Source of the DNA: an uncultured Bacteroidota bacterium
Lineage (GTDB): Bacteria > Bacteroidota > Bacteroidia > Flavobacteriales > Flavobacteriaceae
Length of the DNA stretch: 64,000 nt
NCBI GenBank assembly: GCA_902598305.1
Contig: CACKBL010000001.1
Location: 62,001 to 126,000, forward strand
Direction: 5' to 3'
Of the stretch, positions 17,979 to 26,383 are shown piece by piece. Position 1 is the first letter of the stretch; every line of letters begins with the position of its first letter. Under the pieces are notes generated by a model that worked only from the letters and a program-made list of their open reading frames with translations, was not told where the DNA came from and made no database searches. A program made the position numbers and the translations under genes.

Positions 17979-18218
17979 CTATTTAAAGACAAAATTGAAT
18001 AAATCAATGAAAAAAACGAGAGAAATTAAAAGAGCAAAATGGGCAATCAAGGTTAGAAAGAAAAATATCCAATAAAGTTTTTTATCACTTTTCGAATGAA
18101 TTTGAGATTTTATATTTTTTCTAAGCCAATTTTTGGATCTAATCCAAACTAAATAAGTTACAATTGATGAAATAACTATTGGTAAAAAATATTGTTCGAG
18201 CATTTTAATATTTACCAA
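17979..18218 (-). CDS. Hypothetical two-span membrane protein
   Basis: A 79-residue protein with two hydrophobic helices (YFLPIVISSIVTYLVWI and IFFFLTLIAHFALLISLVFFI) joined by a basic loop. Its start overlaps the end of the secreted-protein gene at 18205-18639 by 14 bases, so the two are probably coupled in one transcript. No family recognised. Confidence 0.5.
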   Translation of the reverse strand: MVNIKMLEQYFLPIVISSIVTYLVWIRSKNWLRKNIKSQIHSKSDKKLYWIFFFLTLIAHFALLISLVFFIDLFNFVFK

Positions 18219-18639
18219 ATAAATTATTTAAATCTCGTATTGAAAGTGGCATCCAGCCAATATTTTCATTTGAATTGGCTAACTTAATACTTACCCTAAT
18301 AAAATCTCCATTTTTTAAAACTTGAAATTCATATTTATCAACTTTAAATGAACTTTTCCTAGATTCAGTTAAATCAAATGAGTTTAGAAAAAAATTGTAC
18401 AGGTTAGCGATATCTAAATCGAATAAATTCAGCTCAATGCTTTTTATTGTTTTATTATCAGAAAATTGATAATTTTTAAATGATAATTTATAAAAATTAC
18501 TCCCTCGTAATTTAAGAAAAACTGATCCGTCTTTTTTTGAACCAAGCACTTCCCATCTTTGCTCACCCTCTATTGATTCAAATTGAGAATGGGAGTAGAA
18601 ACAAATGAAACTTAAAATAATCAAGTAAATATTTTTCAT
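18205..18639 (-). CDS. Hypothetical secreted protein
   Basis: A 144-residue protein with signal peptide MKNIYLIILSFICFYSHSQ. The mature part is beta-rich (EGEQRWEVLGSKKDGSVFLKLRGSNFYKLSFKNYQF) and ends IRDLNNLFGKY. No family recognised. It is upstream of, and overlaps, the two-span membrane protein gene at 17979-18218. Confidence 0.5.
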   Translation of the reverse strand: MKNIYLIILSFICFYSHSQFESIEGEQRWEVLGSKKDGSVFLKLRGSNFYKLSFKNYQFSDNKTIKSIELNLFDLDIANLYNFFLNSFDLTESRKSSFKVDKYEFQVLKNGDFIRVSIKLANSNENIGWMPLSIRDLNNLFGKY

Positions 18640-18744
18640 TTTTAAAAAACATCCTTCTTTTATAAAGTTACAAAATATGTTAATGTTTTTTTAAGGTATT
18701 ATTTTAAAAAATTTTAATTTGTATTTTTACCAAAAACATTAAGA

Positions 18745-18870
18745 ATGACAAGCAAATTTTTTGGTAATAGTAAAGTGAAAAGCAATTCAAAAAAAGAAAT
18801 AAAAAAAAATATTTCGAAAAATTCTAAAAGAAAAGCATTTGCGGTTAGAAAATCCGGTAGAGGAAAATAA
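18745..18870 (+). CDS. Small, extremely basic 41-residue protein
   Basis: ATG 18745 to TAA 18868-18870. The peptide has about 16 Lys/Arg in 41 residues and almost no acidic ones, and ends AFAVRKSGRGK. The composition suggests nucleic-acid or ribosome binding, like short ribosome-associated or histone-like tails, but I do not recognise the family. A TATTTTTA box at 18722-18729 resembles the Bacteroidota -7 element. An inverted repeat begins at its stop codon. It is the only gene candidate in 18640-18983. Confidence 0.45.
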   Translation: MTSKFFGNSKVKSNSKKEIKKNISKNSKRKAFAVRKSGRGK

Positions 18871-18929
18871 AACCCTTTGGTGAAGCAAAAAGCTAAATTT
18901 TATATTGGTAAACAGTAATCGAAGGGTTT
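18870..18929. repeat. Inverted repeat downstream of the basic small protein
   Basis: AAACCCTT (18870-18877) pairs perfectly with AAGGGTTT (18922-18929) across 44 bases. It overlaps the last base of the small gene. It might be a 3'-end structure or a loose terminator. There is no T-run of terminator quality on the plus strand. Confidence 0.35.
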
Positions 18930-18983
18930 ATGTAACTTTCGTTTTTTAGGTGATATAAATTCAAAATTTTAAGCTTATTCAAA

Positions 18984-19259
18984 TTGAGAAGATTTACTTT
19001 ATCTTTTTCATTGTTAACTTTACTTCTTGTCCCCTTAATTTCAATGCATTTCTCAAGTGAAGTTAACTGGTCTTACCACGATTTCCTCATTATGGGGCTA
19101 ATTTTATTCTCTTTTGGAGTTATTATTAATTTATTAATTGATAAGATTAAGAGTTTATATATAAGACTAATTGTAATATTAATTTTGACTTTACTTTTCT
19201 TTCTGCTTTGGGCTGAACTAGCGGTTGGCATATTCAAAACGCCAATCTCAGGAAGTTAG
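18984..19259 (+). CDS. Hypothetical three-span membrane protein (TTG start)
   Basis: A 91-residue membrane protein with three hydrophobic helices and the conserved-looking link SSEVNWSYHDFLIMGLILFSFGVIINL. An in-frame stop at 18951 and no ATG force a TTG start at 18984. A TAACTTTC box at 18933-18940 resembles a -7 element. Short proteins of this type (NWSxxDF motif) are common in Flavobacteriia but have no assigned function. It converges on cutC with a 4-base overlap. Confidence 0.6.
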   Translation: MRRFTLSFSLLTLLLVPLISMHFSSEVNWSYHDFLIMGLILFSFGVIINLLIDKIKSLYIRLIVILILTLLFFLLWAELAVGIFKTPISGS

Positions 19260-19975
19260 ATATTATTTTGATTTTTTATTTTTTGAAGTATATCTGTATC
19301 TATTATGTAAATAGGCTGTTCAAGAAAGGGAATTTGAATGTTCTTTTTATACTCTAAGTTAGCCTGTTTCTTTGCAGAAAGATGAATCCATTCATAATTA
19401 TGTATAATAAAACCTTTAAAGTTATCTGAATTAATACCTCCACCAGGCATAATCGATATTTTTCCATTCGCGACACTTCGAAGTTTATTAATGAAATTTA
19501 TACCTTCCTCAGCTGTTTTTTTTCCTCCAGAAGTCAAAATTGTATCAAAACCAAATTCAACTAAAGTTTTAAGATCTTGGAATGGTTTTTTAAGGTAATC
19601 AAATGCTTTATGAAAGGTTAAGTTCATCTTTCCATCAATTGTATTTAAGATTTTTTCCAACTTAGGTAATGGAATCGCTCCTTTTTCGTCAGATAATCCA
19701 ATAACCACTCCCTCTACCTCTAAGTCTTTTAATCTAACTAAGTCATTAATTATAACTTTAATTTCCTCATCATTATAATTAAAATCCCCTCCCCTAGGTC
19801 TTAAAAGAACCCTAATTGGAATTTTAAGGTCCCTTTTACAAGATTCAATTAAACCAATTGATGGAGTAATACCGCCCAAAAATATCTCAGAGCAAAGTTC
19901 AATTCTAGATGCTCCAAACTTTTGAGCCATTAAAGCCGATTCAATTGATGAGCAACAAATTTCGATTTTAATCAT
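19256..19975 (-). CDS. cutC: CutC-family protein
   Basis: A 239-residue TIM-barrel protein, usual CutC length. Signature stretches: KIEICCSSIESALMAQKFGASRIELCSEIFLGGITPS, IRVLLRPRGGDFNY, GVVIGLS, LTFHKAFDY and ISIMPGGGINSDN. The family was named for copper tolerance in E. coli, but that role is disputed and the biochemical activity is unsettled. It is divergent from the CapA-like gene, with a 35-base gap. Confidence 0.92.
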   Translation of the reverse strand: MIKIEICCSSIESALMAQKFGASRIELCSEIFLGGITPSIGLIESCKRDLKIPIRVLLRPRGGDFNYNDEEIKVIINDLVRLKDLEVEGVVIGLSDEKGAIPLPKLEKILNTIDGKMNLTFHKAFDYLKKPFQDLKTLVEFGFDTILTSGGKKTAEEGINFINKLRSVANGKISIMPGGGINSDNFKGFIIHNYEWIHLSAKKQANLEYKKNIQIPFLEQPIYIIDTDILQKIKNQNNI

Positions 19976-20010
19976 CCTTTTAATAAATTTAAGGATTATT
20001 GTATCACTAA

Positions 20011-21378
20011 ATGATGAAAAAGTTAACGTTATTCTTTTTAACCTTATTGCTAGGTTTTAGTTCAATTTATAAATCAAATGCCCAAGCTAATGATGACATA
20101 TTCAGTATGGCCCTAACTGGAGATGCAATTATTACGAGAAAATTAAGCGTTTACAATGAACCCCCATTTTTGGAAATGATTAAAATAATCAGATCCGCAG
20201 ATGTTGCATTTACTAATTTTGAAATGCTTTTGCATGATTATGAGCCTTACCCTATGCATAAAAGTGGAGGCACATACATGAGAGCTGAACCATCTATGGC
20301 TAAGGAGCTCATATGGGCTGGATTTGATATCGTTTCAACAGCAAATAACCACACCGGTGATTACGGTTCTGAAGGTATGAGACTAACTTTAAAATATTTA
20401 AATGATTATGGTCTTGTAAACGCAGGTGCTGGTGAGAGCCTAGAGGAAGCTAGAGAGGCAAAATTTATCGAAACATCTAAGGCAAGGGTGGCTCTAATAT
20501 CATGTGCATCAACATTTCCTGACCATTCAAGGGCAGGAACTTCAAGAGGAGATACAAATGCTAGACCAGGGCTTAGTCCCTTAAGGTTCGAATCAGAATT
20601 TATTATTACCAAAAATCATTTTGAAAATATAAAAAAATTAAAGAAAGCCATAGATCCTTTCAAATTTTCAAAAGAAGATAAAAATTCATTAACCAAAATA
20701 AATTTTTCTGGACGTAATTATAAAGTTGGAAGCGTAAATGAAGTGATAACGAAAACAAACAAAAAAGATTTAAAAGAAATTGAAAGAGTTGTTAAAAGTA
20801 GTATTTACATGGCAGATTACACAATAGTAACAATTCACGCACATGAATCAAATCAAAAAAAGTCAGTTCCTGCAAAATTTTTAATTGAGTTTTCAAGAAA
20901 AATGATTGACGCTGGAGCTGATGTGGTAGTTGGCCATGGACCGCACGTATTGAGAGGTGTCGAAATATATAAAGGAAAACCTATTTTTTACAGTCTAGCA
21001 AATTTTATGTTTCAAAATGAAACCCTATTAAGGGTACCAGAGGAGAATTATGCAAAATACAACTTAGGCAGTGAGGCACAAATTAATGACTGGAACTCGA
21101 AACGATACGCAAATGACACTAGAGGTTTTCCTACTGAAAGAGAGATTTGGGAATCTGTTATTGCTGTTCCTAAATGGAATAAAGGAAACTTATTTAAAAT
21201 AGAACTTTACCCTATAACACTTGGATTTGGTAAAAAAAGGACAATAAGGGGAAGGCCAATGCTTGCGAATAAGGTCTTGAGTAAAAAGATAATCGATGAT
21301 TTAGCTGAGCGGTCAAAACCATTTGGTACTAAAGTTGAGTTTAAAGATGGAATCGGAGTAATAAATATTGTTAATTAG
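20011..21378 (+). CDS. CapA-family (PGA_cap) metallophosphatase-like secreted protein
   Basis: A 455-residue secreted protein: signal MMKKLTLFFLTLLLGFSSIYKSNAQA. The mature part matches the CapA/PGA_cap calcineurin-like fold: LTGDAIITRKL, ADVAFTNFEMLL, FDIVSTANNHTGDYGSEG, VALISCASTFPDHSRAG, YTIVTIHAHESNQ, GADVVVGHGPHVLRGVEIYKGKPIFYSLANFMFQ. His and Asp metal-ligand positions look intact. CapA proper takes part in poly-gamma-glutamate capsule export, but no capB/capC are near, so the role is open. Either of two adjacent ATGs (20011, 20014) may be used. Confidence 0.88.
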   Translation: MMKKLTLFFLTLLLGFSSIYKSNAQANDDIFSMALTGDAIITRKLSVYNEPPFLEMIKIIRSADVAFTNFEMLLHDYEPYPMHKSGGTYMRAEPSMAKELIWAGFDIVSTANNHTGDYGSEGMRLTLKYLNDYGLVNAGAGESLEEAREAKFIETSKARVALISCASTFPDHSRAGTSRGDTNARPGLSPLRFESEFIITKNHFENIKKLKKAIDPFKFSKEDKNSLTKINFSGRNYKVGSVNEVITKTNKKDLKEIERVVKSSIYMADYTIVTIHAHESNQKKSVPAKFLIEFSRKMIDAGADVVVGHGPHVLRGVEIYKGKPIFYSLANFMFQNETLLRVPEENYAKYNLGSEAQINDWNSKRYANDTRGFPTEREIWESVIAVPKWNKGNLFKIELYPITLGFGKKRTIRGRPMLANKVLSKKIIDDLAERSKPFGTKVEFKDGIGVINIVN

Positions 21379-21383
21379 TTTTT

Positions 21384-21503
21384 TTGTCAAGGAAACTTAC
21401 CATTTTGATATCAATCATTATTATTTTATTTGGTCTATTATTAATTATCCAAATTACCGCAGAATTTTTAATTATGATTAGAAATTTAATATATAACAAA
21501 TGA
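21384..21503 (+). CDS. Possible 39-residue membrane peptide (TTG start), coupled to next gene
   Basis: From TTG 21384 the frame gives MSRKLTILISIIIILFGLL and continues to a TGA at 21501-21503 that overlaps the ATG of the next gene (ATGA). It has a basic head, one long membrane helix (about 7-32) and a basic tail. The 4-base coupling overlap argues for translation. Only the TTG start and its small size weaken the case. Confidence 0.4.
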   Translation: MSRKLTILISIIIILFGLLLIIQITAEFLIMIRNLIYNK

Positions 21504-22726
21504 ACATCGGTGTTAAAAAAAATAAAAAATTCGATCTAATTGTTTGGGGTGCTACTGGGTATACGGGAAAATTGGTCTGTGAATACATATTTAAAAAATA
21601 TAAAAAAACAAATTTAAATTGGGCTTTAGCTAGTCGAAACAAGTATAAAATTGATGGTTTGATTTCGTCACTTAAATTAAAAGGTATTCCACATTTTGTT
21701 GCAGACAGTAACAATAAAAAGAGCCTTCTAAAATTGACTAAAATGACCAATACCATTTGTTCAACGGTTGGACCTTACGCGAAATACGGAACATTACTGG
21801 TTGAAGCATGTATCGAGAGTAAGACTAATTACTGCGATATAACCGGTGAAACCCATTGGATAAAAAAGATTATTGATAAATATCATACAAAAGCTATAAA
21901 AAATAAAGTTAAGATTGTACATGCCTGTGGATTTGATTCTATACCCTCTGACTTTGGCGTTTTCTACGCCCAAAACAAGATCAAGGAAAATAGTGGAAAA
22001 TATGCAAGTAAAATAAGTATGAGAGTAATTTCTATGAAAGGAGGAATTAGTGGGGGAACAATATATAGCTTTCTAAACATCATAGAAGAATCGAGAAAAA
22101 ATAAAAACATTAAAAAGGTACTTAACAACCCCCATGGTCTTAGTCCAAATAAAGATTTATTTGATAGTGATGAAGAAGATTTAAAAAAAATTATTTTCGA
22201 CAGTACATCTAAAAAATGGATTGGTCCATTTGTCATGGCAGCAATAAACACAAGAATTGTAAGAAGAAGTAACTATTTGATGGATTTTAAATATGGTAGA
22301 GATTTTATTTATAATGAGGCTTTAGTATTTGGGAGAAGTGCTCTAAGCAAATTTTTAGGATATTTTAGACTCATTCCAATTTATTTAATAAGTAAAAATA
22401 ATAATACACTACTCAAATCATTGCTTAAATCATTCTTACCCAAACCTGGTCAGGGACCAAAAGTTAATAGCAGAAAGAATGGTTATTTTAAATTTAGATT
22501 TTATATTTTTAATAATAAGTTAAGAGCCCTAGTTTCGGTTGATGGGATTGGTTGTCCAGGATACGGCTCAACCTCTAAGATGCTAGCTGAAAGTTCTATT
22601 TGCTTAGCCCTAGATGAAATACCAATTCAAAATGGTGTACTAACCCCCTCTGTAGCTTTGGGTAATGCTTTGTTGAAACGCCTTGAAAAAAATGCAGATC
22701 TAAAATTTAAAATTAAATTCTTATAA
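21500..22726 (+). CDS. Saccharopine dehydrogenase-like / trans-acting enoyl reductase family
   Basis: A 408-residue oxidoreductase-like protein. The N-terminal Rossmann motif is DLIVWGATGYTGKLVCEYI (about 11-29), followed by NTICSTVGPYAKYGTLLVEACIESKTNYCDITGETHWI and HACGFDSIPSDFGVF, which are hallmarks of the saccharopine-dehydrogenase/trans-acting enoyl reductase group. In mycobacteria relatives act in lipid synthesis; in Flavobacteriia the substrate is unknown. It is not the lysine-pathway enzyme. The start overlaps the small-peptide stop by ATGA. It converges on the next gene with a 2-base gap. Confidence 0.85.
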   Translation: MNIGVKKNKKFDLIVWGATGYTGKLVCEYIFKKYKKTNLNWALASRNKYKIDGLISSLKLKGIPHFVADSNNKKSLLKLTKMTNTICSTVGPYAKYGTLLVEACIESKTNYCDITGETHWIKKIIDKYHTKAIKNKVKIVHACGFDSIPSDFGVFYAQNKIKENSGKYASKISMRVISMKGGISGGTIYSFLNIIEESRKNKNIKKVLNNPHGLSPNKDLFDSDEEDLKKIIFDSTSKKWIGPFVMAAINTRIVRRSNYLMDFKYGRDFIYNEALVFGRSALSKFLGYFRLIPIYLISKNNNTLLKSLLKSFLPKPGQGPKVNSRKNGYFKFRFYIFNNKLRALVSVDGIGCPGYGSTSKMLAESSICLALDEIPIQNGVLTPSVALGNALLKRLEKNADLKFKIKFL

Positions 22727-22728
22727 TT

Positions 22729-23040
22729 TTATTTTAGTACTTTTTCCTTTTTCAAATGTCTTTTTTCTTTATCGATTTTATTTTCCTTATAAATTAGAGT
22801 TAACATAACAAATGATACCATAGAGTGAAGAAAAGCAAAAGCAAATGCGTCTAAAGGACCAATTTGTCCTGACATAGAAGAAACAGTATACAATACAATT
22901 GCTGCAAAATTGAATATTGCAACAGCAATTCCATATGCAAGACGAACTTTAGGTAAATGCCATACTAAGCGTAAGGATAGGTAAATAAAAACCCAAAAAA
23001 GAAATTCATATAAATATTGAATATCGTGCAAACCTAACAT
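22729..23040 (-). CDS. Hypothetical three-span membrane protein
   Basis: A 103-residue protein with three predicted helices (YEFLFWVFIYLSLRLVW; GIAVAIFNFAAIVLYTVS; AFAFLHSMVSFVMLTLI) and a highly basic C-terminal tail. No family recognised. A Cys-rich protein gene lies 43 bases upstream on the same strand. Confidence 0.55.
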   Translation of the reverse strand: MLGLHDIQYLYEFLFWVFIYLSLRLVWHLPKVRLAYGIAVAIFNFAAIVLYTVSSMSGQIGPLDAFAFAFLHSMVSFVMLTLIYKENKIDKEKRHLKKEKVLK

Positions 23041-23083
23041 AAATCAAACTTCATTAAATATTAATTAAAATTAAAAAAAAACC

Positions 23084-23278
23084 TCAATAATAGAAATTTT
23101 CATCAGTTGAAAATGCATTAAAATTTAAAAGCAGTGAGTTTGAAAAAACATATTCAACATTTATCGGCCTGCAACAAATTTCACAGTCTTCGACATATGA
23201 TGTAATTTCACTTGATGGCTCAATTAACATAGAAATTTGTTGCCAACAATAAGGACACTGAAAAAAATGTTCAATCAT
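23084..23278 (-). CDS. CPXCG-motif cysteine-rich protein
   Basis: A 64-residue protein fitting the CPXCG family (PF14255-like): FFQCPYCWQQISMLIEPSSEITSYVEDCEICCRPINVEY. Four or five cysteines could bind one zinc ion. The usual Gly after CPxC is Trp here. The family occurs widely in Proteobacteria and Bacteroidota but has no known function. Divergent from the pirin gene. Confidence 0.8.
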   Translation of the reverse strand: MIEHFFQCPYCWQQISMLIEPSSEITSYVEDCEICCRPINVEYVFSNSLLLNFNAFSTDENFYY

Positions 23279-23380
23279 TATTTTTTTTTAACTGTGTAAT
23301 ATTAGTAAAAACTATTATTATGAAGGAAATAACATATAAGGTTTTTGTTATATGTAATTTCATTAGACTATTATTACTAT

Positions 23381-24121
23381 ATGAATTTAGATGTTTACAG
23401 CATATCTCAACAGGCAAAGGGGAATTTCAATAATGGTGAAATCATTGAAAATAAACCAATTGGTTTCCCCCAAGATGGAGGGAAACTAAAACCATATTCA
23501 AATCTATTTTATTGGGCTCACGCGTGGACAACCGATAAAAAAAGTACAATTGGTTTGCATCCCCACCAGGGATTTGAAATTTGTAGTTTTGTTTTGAGCG
23601 GGAAAATAAATCATTTTGACACAAAACAAAACAAATGGATACCTTTATCTAAAGGTGATGTCCAAATTATTCGTGCAGGCAGTGGTATTTCTCATGCAGA
23701 AGAACTTGATCAAAATTCTGCAATATTTCAAATATGGTTTGATCCAAATTTGGAAAATTCTTTAAAAAAAAGTGCTTCTTACGATGATTATAGTTTTTCT
23801 CAATTCAAAATAAAGAAAAATAAAACGTCCTCAACCATAATTATTAAAGGAGAGGGTTCACCAATGGTGATGGAAACAGAGGGGATAACCATTAACTTAC
23901 ATCACTTAAAGAAAGGGTTACATCTTGTTAATTCTTCGAAAGAAAAAATACATTCCATTTTTGTGTTAGACGGTGAGATAAATATCGAAAATAAAAAAAA
24001 TTTAAAAGGGACATTTTTAACTATTTCACAAACAAGTAATTTTGAAATATCTTGTAATAGAGAGTCTATAATTTTTGAAGTGATATCTCCTCTATACCCA
24101 TCTTACAAAACGTATGCATAA
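23381..24121 (+). CDS. Pirin-family bicupin protein
   Basis: A 246-residue protein; the ATG at 23381 (MNLDVYSISQQAKG) is preferred to an in-frame TTG at 23345. The N-terminal cupin holds the pirin metal ligands in GLHPHQGFEICSFVLSGKINHFD and the later SHAEE. The sequence IIRAGSGISHAEELDQ is a family hallmark. YhhW-type pirins show quercetin dioxygenase activity; the physiological substrate is unknown. It seems monocistronic; the 130 bases after it hold no gene. Confidence 0.88.
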   Translation: MNLDVYSISQQAKGNFNNGEIIENKPIGFPQDGGKLKPYSNLFYWAHAWTTDKKSTIGLHPHQGFEICSFVLSGKINHFDTKQNKWIPLSKGDVQIIRAGSGISHAEELDQNSAIFQIWFDPNLENSLKKSASYDDYSFSQFKIKKNKTSSTIIIKGEGSPMVMETEGITINLHHLKKGLHLVNSSKEKIHSIFVLDGEINIENKKNLKGTFLTISQTSNFEISCNRESIIFEVISPLYPSYKTYA

Positions 24122-24251
24122 GTCATATTAAATGAGAAATACTAAAAATTCAGATTTAAATTTAACAAACTTTTCAAAGTTTAATTATTTTATCTAAATT
24201 TTTATTTTAAATATGTTAGGTATATATATTTGCTCAAAGAATTTTAATTAA

Positions 24252-25031
24252 ATGATTCATTATAAAGAATATTTTAATAAAAAATCAAATAGAGAGTGGA
24301 TTACTTTCGTTCATGGCGCAGGTGGGAGTAGCGCAATTTGGAAAAAACAAATACCTTTTTTTTCAAAGGCATTTAATTTACTACTTGTCGATTTAAGTGG
24401 TCATGGATATTCGACAACTGAATCAAATCAAAAATTGAATAATAAAATTTCATTTGAATCGATTTTAAATGATGTCCTGGAGGTTTTAGATAAGTTGAAT
24501 ATTAAAAAATCCCATTTTATTGGAATTTCCTTAGGGACCGTTATCATAAATCAGTTGGTATTAAAGGAACCAAATCGAATTTTAAAAATGGTACTTGGTG
24601 GAGCAACATTAGAACTTAATTTTATGTCAAGATTTATGATGTATTTTGCTTACGCCACTAAATCTATAGTTCCTTACATGTGGCTCTATCAACTTTACGC
24701 ATTTATTGTCATGCCGTCCAAAACTGACAAGGAGTCGAGAAAGCTTTTTATTAAAGAAGCAAAAAGAATGAATCCAAAAGAAGTGGCAAGATGGTTCATG
24801 CTTACCCCTAAAGTATTACCCCTTTTAAAATTTTTTAAGAATATAAAAACAGATATACCAACACTCTATATAATGGGTAATAAAGATTATATGTTCTTAT
24901 CATCAATAAAAAAAATTGCTAAAACACAGCCTAATGCAATTTTAGAAATTTTTAAAAATTGTGGTCATGTTGTAAACATTGAAAAACCAGAAAAATTTAA
25001 TGCAACTTCTATGAAATTTTTAAAAGATTAA
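24252..25031 (+). CDS. Alpha/beta hydrolase
   Basis: A 259-residue cytoplasmic alpha/beta hydrolase with a complete catalytic triad: nucleophile Ser93 in GISLG, acid Asp212 in MGNKDYMF and His239 in CGHVVNIEKP. The oxyanion region is FVHGAGGSSAIW and the strand before is LLLVDLSGHGYS. It resembles small esterases and BioH-like hydrolases. The substrate cannot be told from sequence. Confidence 0.9.
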   Translation: MIHYKEYFNKKSNREWITFVHGAGGSSAIWKKQIPFFSKAFNLLLVDLSGHGYSTTESNQKLNNKISFESILNDVLEVLDKLNIKKSHFIGISLGTVIINQLVLKEPNRILKMVLGGATLELNFMSRFMMYFAYATKSIVPYMWLYQLYAFIVMPSKTDKESRKLFIKEAKRMNPKEVARWFMLTPKVLPLLKFFKNIKTDIPTLYIMGNKDYMFLSSIKKIAKTQPNAILEIFKNCGHVVNIEKPEKFNATSMKFLKD

Positions 25032-25068
25032 ATTCATTGATTTATTACTATATTTATTTTCAAAGAGA

Positions 25069-25233
25069 ATGATGAAAAAATCGGATTATTTTATTTTAAC
25101 GTCTGCGTTTTTAAGTTTTGTACTTTCAATCTATCTGTGGTTTAGTGGTCAACAAGATGAAGGTTTATATGTTGGTCTTTGGGTTCCATCAATTCTAGCT
25201 GCAGGAGCATATATCAAACAAAACAACAAATAA
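25069..25233 (+). CDS. 54-residue two-span membrane protein (pair 1, gene A)
   Basis: ATG 25069 (or the next ATG 25072) to TAA 25231-25233. The sequence includes the helix FILTSAFLSFVLSIYLWFSG, a short loop QQDEGLYVGLWVPS and a second helix ILAAGAYI. A close paralogue of exactly the same length is encoded on the minus strand at 26584-26748 (shared SAFLSF, SxYLWFSG, WVPxIL). The stop overlaps the start of the next gene (TAATG). Similar flavobacterial small proteins exist but have no function. The paralogue makes it almost certain that this is a real gene. Confidence 0.8.
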   Translation: MMKKSDYFILTSAFLSFVLSIYLWFSGQQDEGLYVGLWVPSILAAGAYIKQNNK

Positions 25234-25421
25234 TGAGTCTTTTACTAATTTTTGGATTCGGTGTATTCGTTGTCTTATTATTTATTATTGGAATTTTTTA
25301 CAGTAATGAAGAAAAAAATGACGATAAGTTAGGTAAAATTGAAACAGATATTGCAGATTATGATGGTTCTGGAAACTATGGAAGAATTCCTGATAAAAAA
25401 CCAAAAAACAGAGCAATATAG
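25233..25421 (+). CDS. 62-residue single-span membrane protein (pair 1, gene B)
   Basis: ATG 25233, overlapping the stop of gene A by one base; an upstream in-frame start at 25179 would lie inside gene A. One membrane helix (LLIFGFGVFVVLLFIIGIFY) is followed by an acidic cytoplasmic or periplasmic tail (SNEEKNDDKLGKIETDIADYDGSG). The matching position in the inverted pair (26384-26587) is also a small membrane protein. Function unknown. Confidence 0.65.
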   Translation: MSLLLIFGFGVFVVLLFIIGIFYSNEEKNDDKLGKIETDIADYDGSGNYGRIPDKKPKNRAI

Positions 25422-25425
25422 ATAT

Positions 25426-25914
25426 TTAAGAAAACCAACTGTGTTTTCCAAACTGGTTCTTAGTCACTTTTTTATTATTATACAAATAAAATTCCAATCC
25501 CTTTAAAACTCTATTTAGATAGCTTTTTAATTTAGGTCTTATGTATAAATAGAAAAAAAATGGGTAAAAAATTGAATTTATCTTGTCTGTTTTATACGGA
25601 TATACATTGATATTTAGTAAAGAGTGATTTTTATTTTTAAATATTTTCCATACAACTTTTGATTTTTTTCCATTTTTTTTTCCAATCATTAGTTTATATC
25701 CTGTCATTTCATCCCATTGATAAAAATCCCTTTCATAAACATCATCATTTAGATAAACTAAAATATCTTTTTTAATTGATTTCTTATTTCCTTCAATAAC
25801 TATGTTTTTTTTACAAAAAGGGTGAAAAAAATTTAAATTACCGTGACAAGATATAGCTTTCCATATATCTTCACCTTCACTCTTTAATTTGATATTAGAG
25901 GAAACCCTATACAT
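25426..25914 (-). CDS. SRPBCC/polyketide-cyclase-like protein
   Basis: A 162-residue protein with a START-like (SRPBCC) opening: VSSNIKLKSEGEDIWKAISCHGNLNFFHPFCKKNIVI, then beta strands and a C-terminal helix (YIRPKLKSYLNRVLKGLEFYL), the usual layout of a hydrophobic-ligand pocket. The ligand is unknown. The end is convergent with gene B of the small pair (4 bases apart). The thioesterase gene is immediately upstream on the same strand (4-base gap), suggesting a bicistronic unit. Confidence 0.7.
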   Translation of the reverse strand: MYRVSSNIKLKSEGEDIWKAISCHGNLNFFHPFCKKNIVIEGNKKSIKKDILVYLNDDVYERDFYQWDEMTGYKLMIGKKNGKKSKVVWKIFKNKNHSLLNINVYPYKTDKINSIFYPFFFYLYIRPKLKSYLNRVLKGLEFYLYNNKKVTKNQFGKHSWFS

Positions 25915-25918
25915 GGAG

Positions 25919-26353
25919 TTAGTTATTTAATTTCAATTTAGTTGAAATCAAAAAAGCATTATGTATCAATGTGGCTGCAATTTTTCCACTTTGATTGTAA
26001 ATTTCTCCTTTGATTGTAGCTATATTTTTACCTTTACTAATTAAAGTAGCTTCACATAAGTACTTTCCTGTATTAATGGGTCGATGAAAAATAGTGTGAA
26101 GATTCGTTGAAGACGGATATATTTCCCCTTTAGATTCATAAATTAACAAAAGACTTGTGACATCATCCAACATAGAAGTTATTTGACCACCTTGAACAAA
26201 TCTTTCGGGACCAGGATTTACCATATCTTCAGAAAATCGCCCCTCGAGTTTCAAATTATTTTTTTTATAATCAATAAATTTAAAAAGAAACTTTTTCCCG
26301 GTTCCACCATATTTACTATGAAACAAAATGTATTTATTGATTTCGTGTGACAT
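25919..26353 (-). CDS. PaaI-like hotdog-fold thioesterase
   Basis: A 144-residue hotdog protein. It carries RFVQGGQITSMLDDVTSLLLIYES (the GG...D of the active helix, with Asp replacing the more common residue), STNLHTIFHRPINTGKYLCEATLISKGKNIATIKGEIYNQSGKIAATLIHNAFL. It likely hydrolyses an acyl- or phenylacyl-CoA in the cytoplasm. Probably cotranscribed with the downstream SRPBCC gene. Confidence 0.8.
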   Translation of the reverse strand: MSHEINKYILFHSKYGGTGKKFLFKFIDYKKNNLKLEGRFSEDMVNPGPERFVQGGQITSMLDDVTSLLLIYESKGEIYPSSTNLHTIFHRPINTGKYLCEATLISKGKNIATIKGEIYNQSGKIAATLIHNAFLISTKLKLNN

Positions 26354-26383
26354 TGTTTAAAAATAAAAAATATAGACAATATT

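Noticed and set aside
24132-24197. Short plus-strand frame MRNTKNSDLN...
   Set aside because: 21 codons, low complexity, no signal or helix pattern; likely chance.
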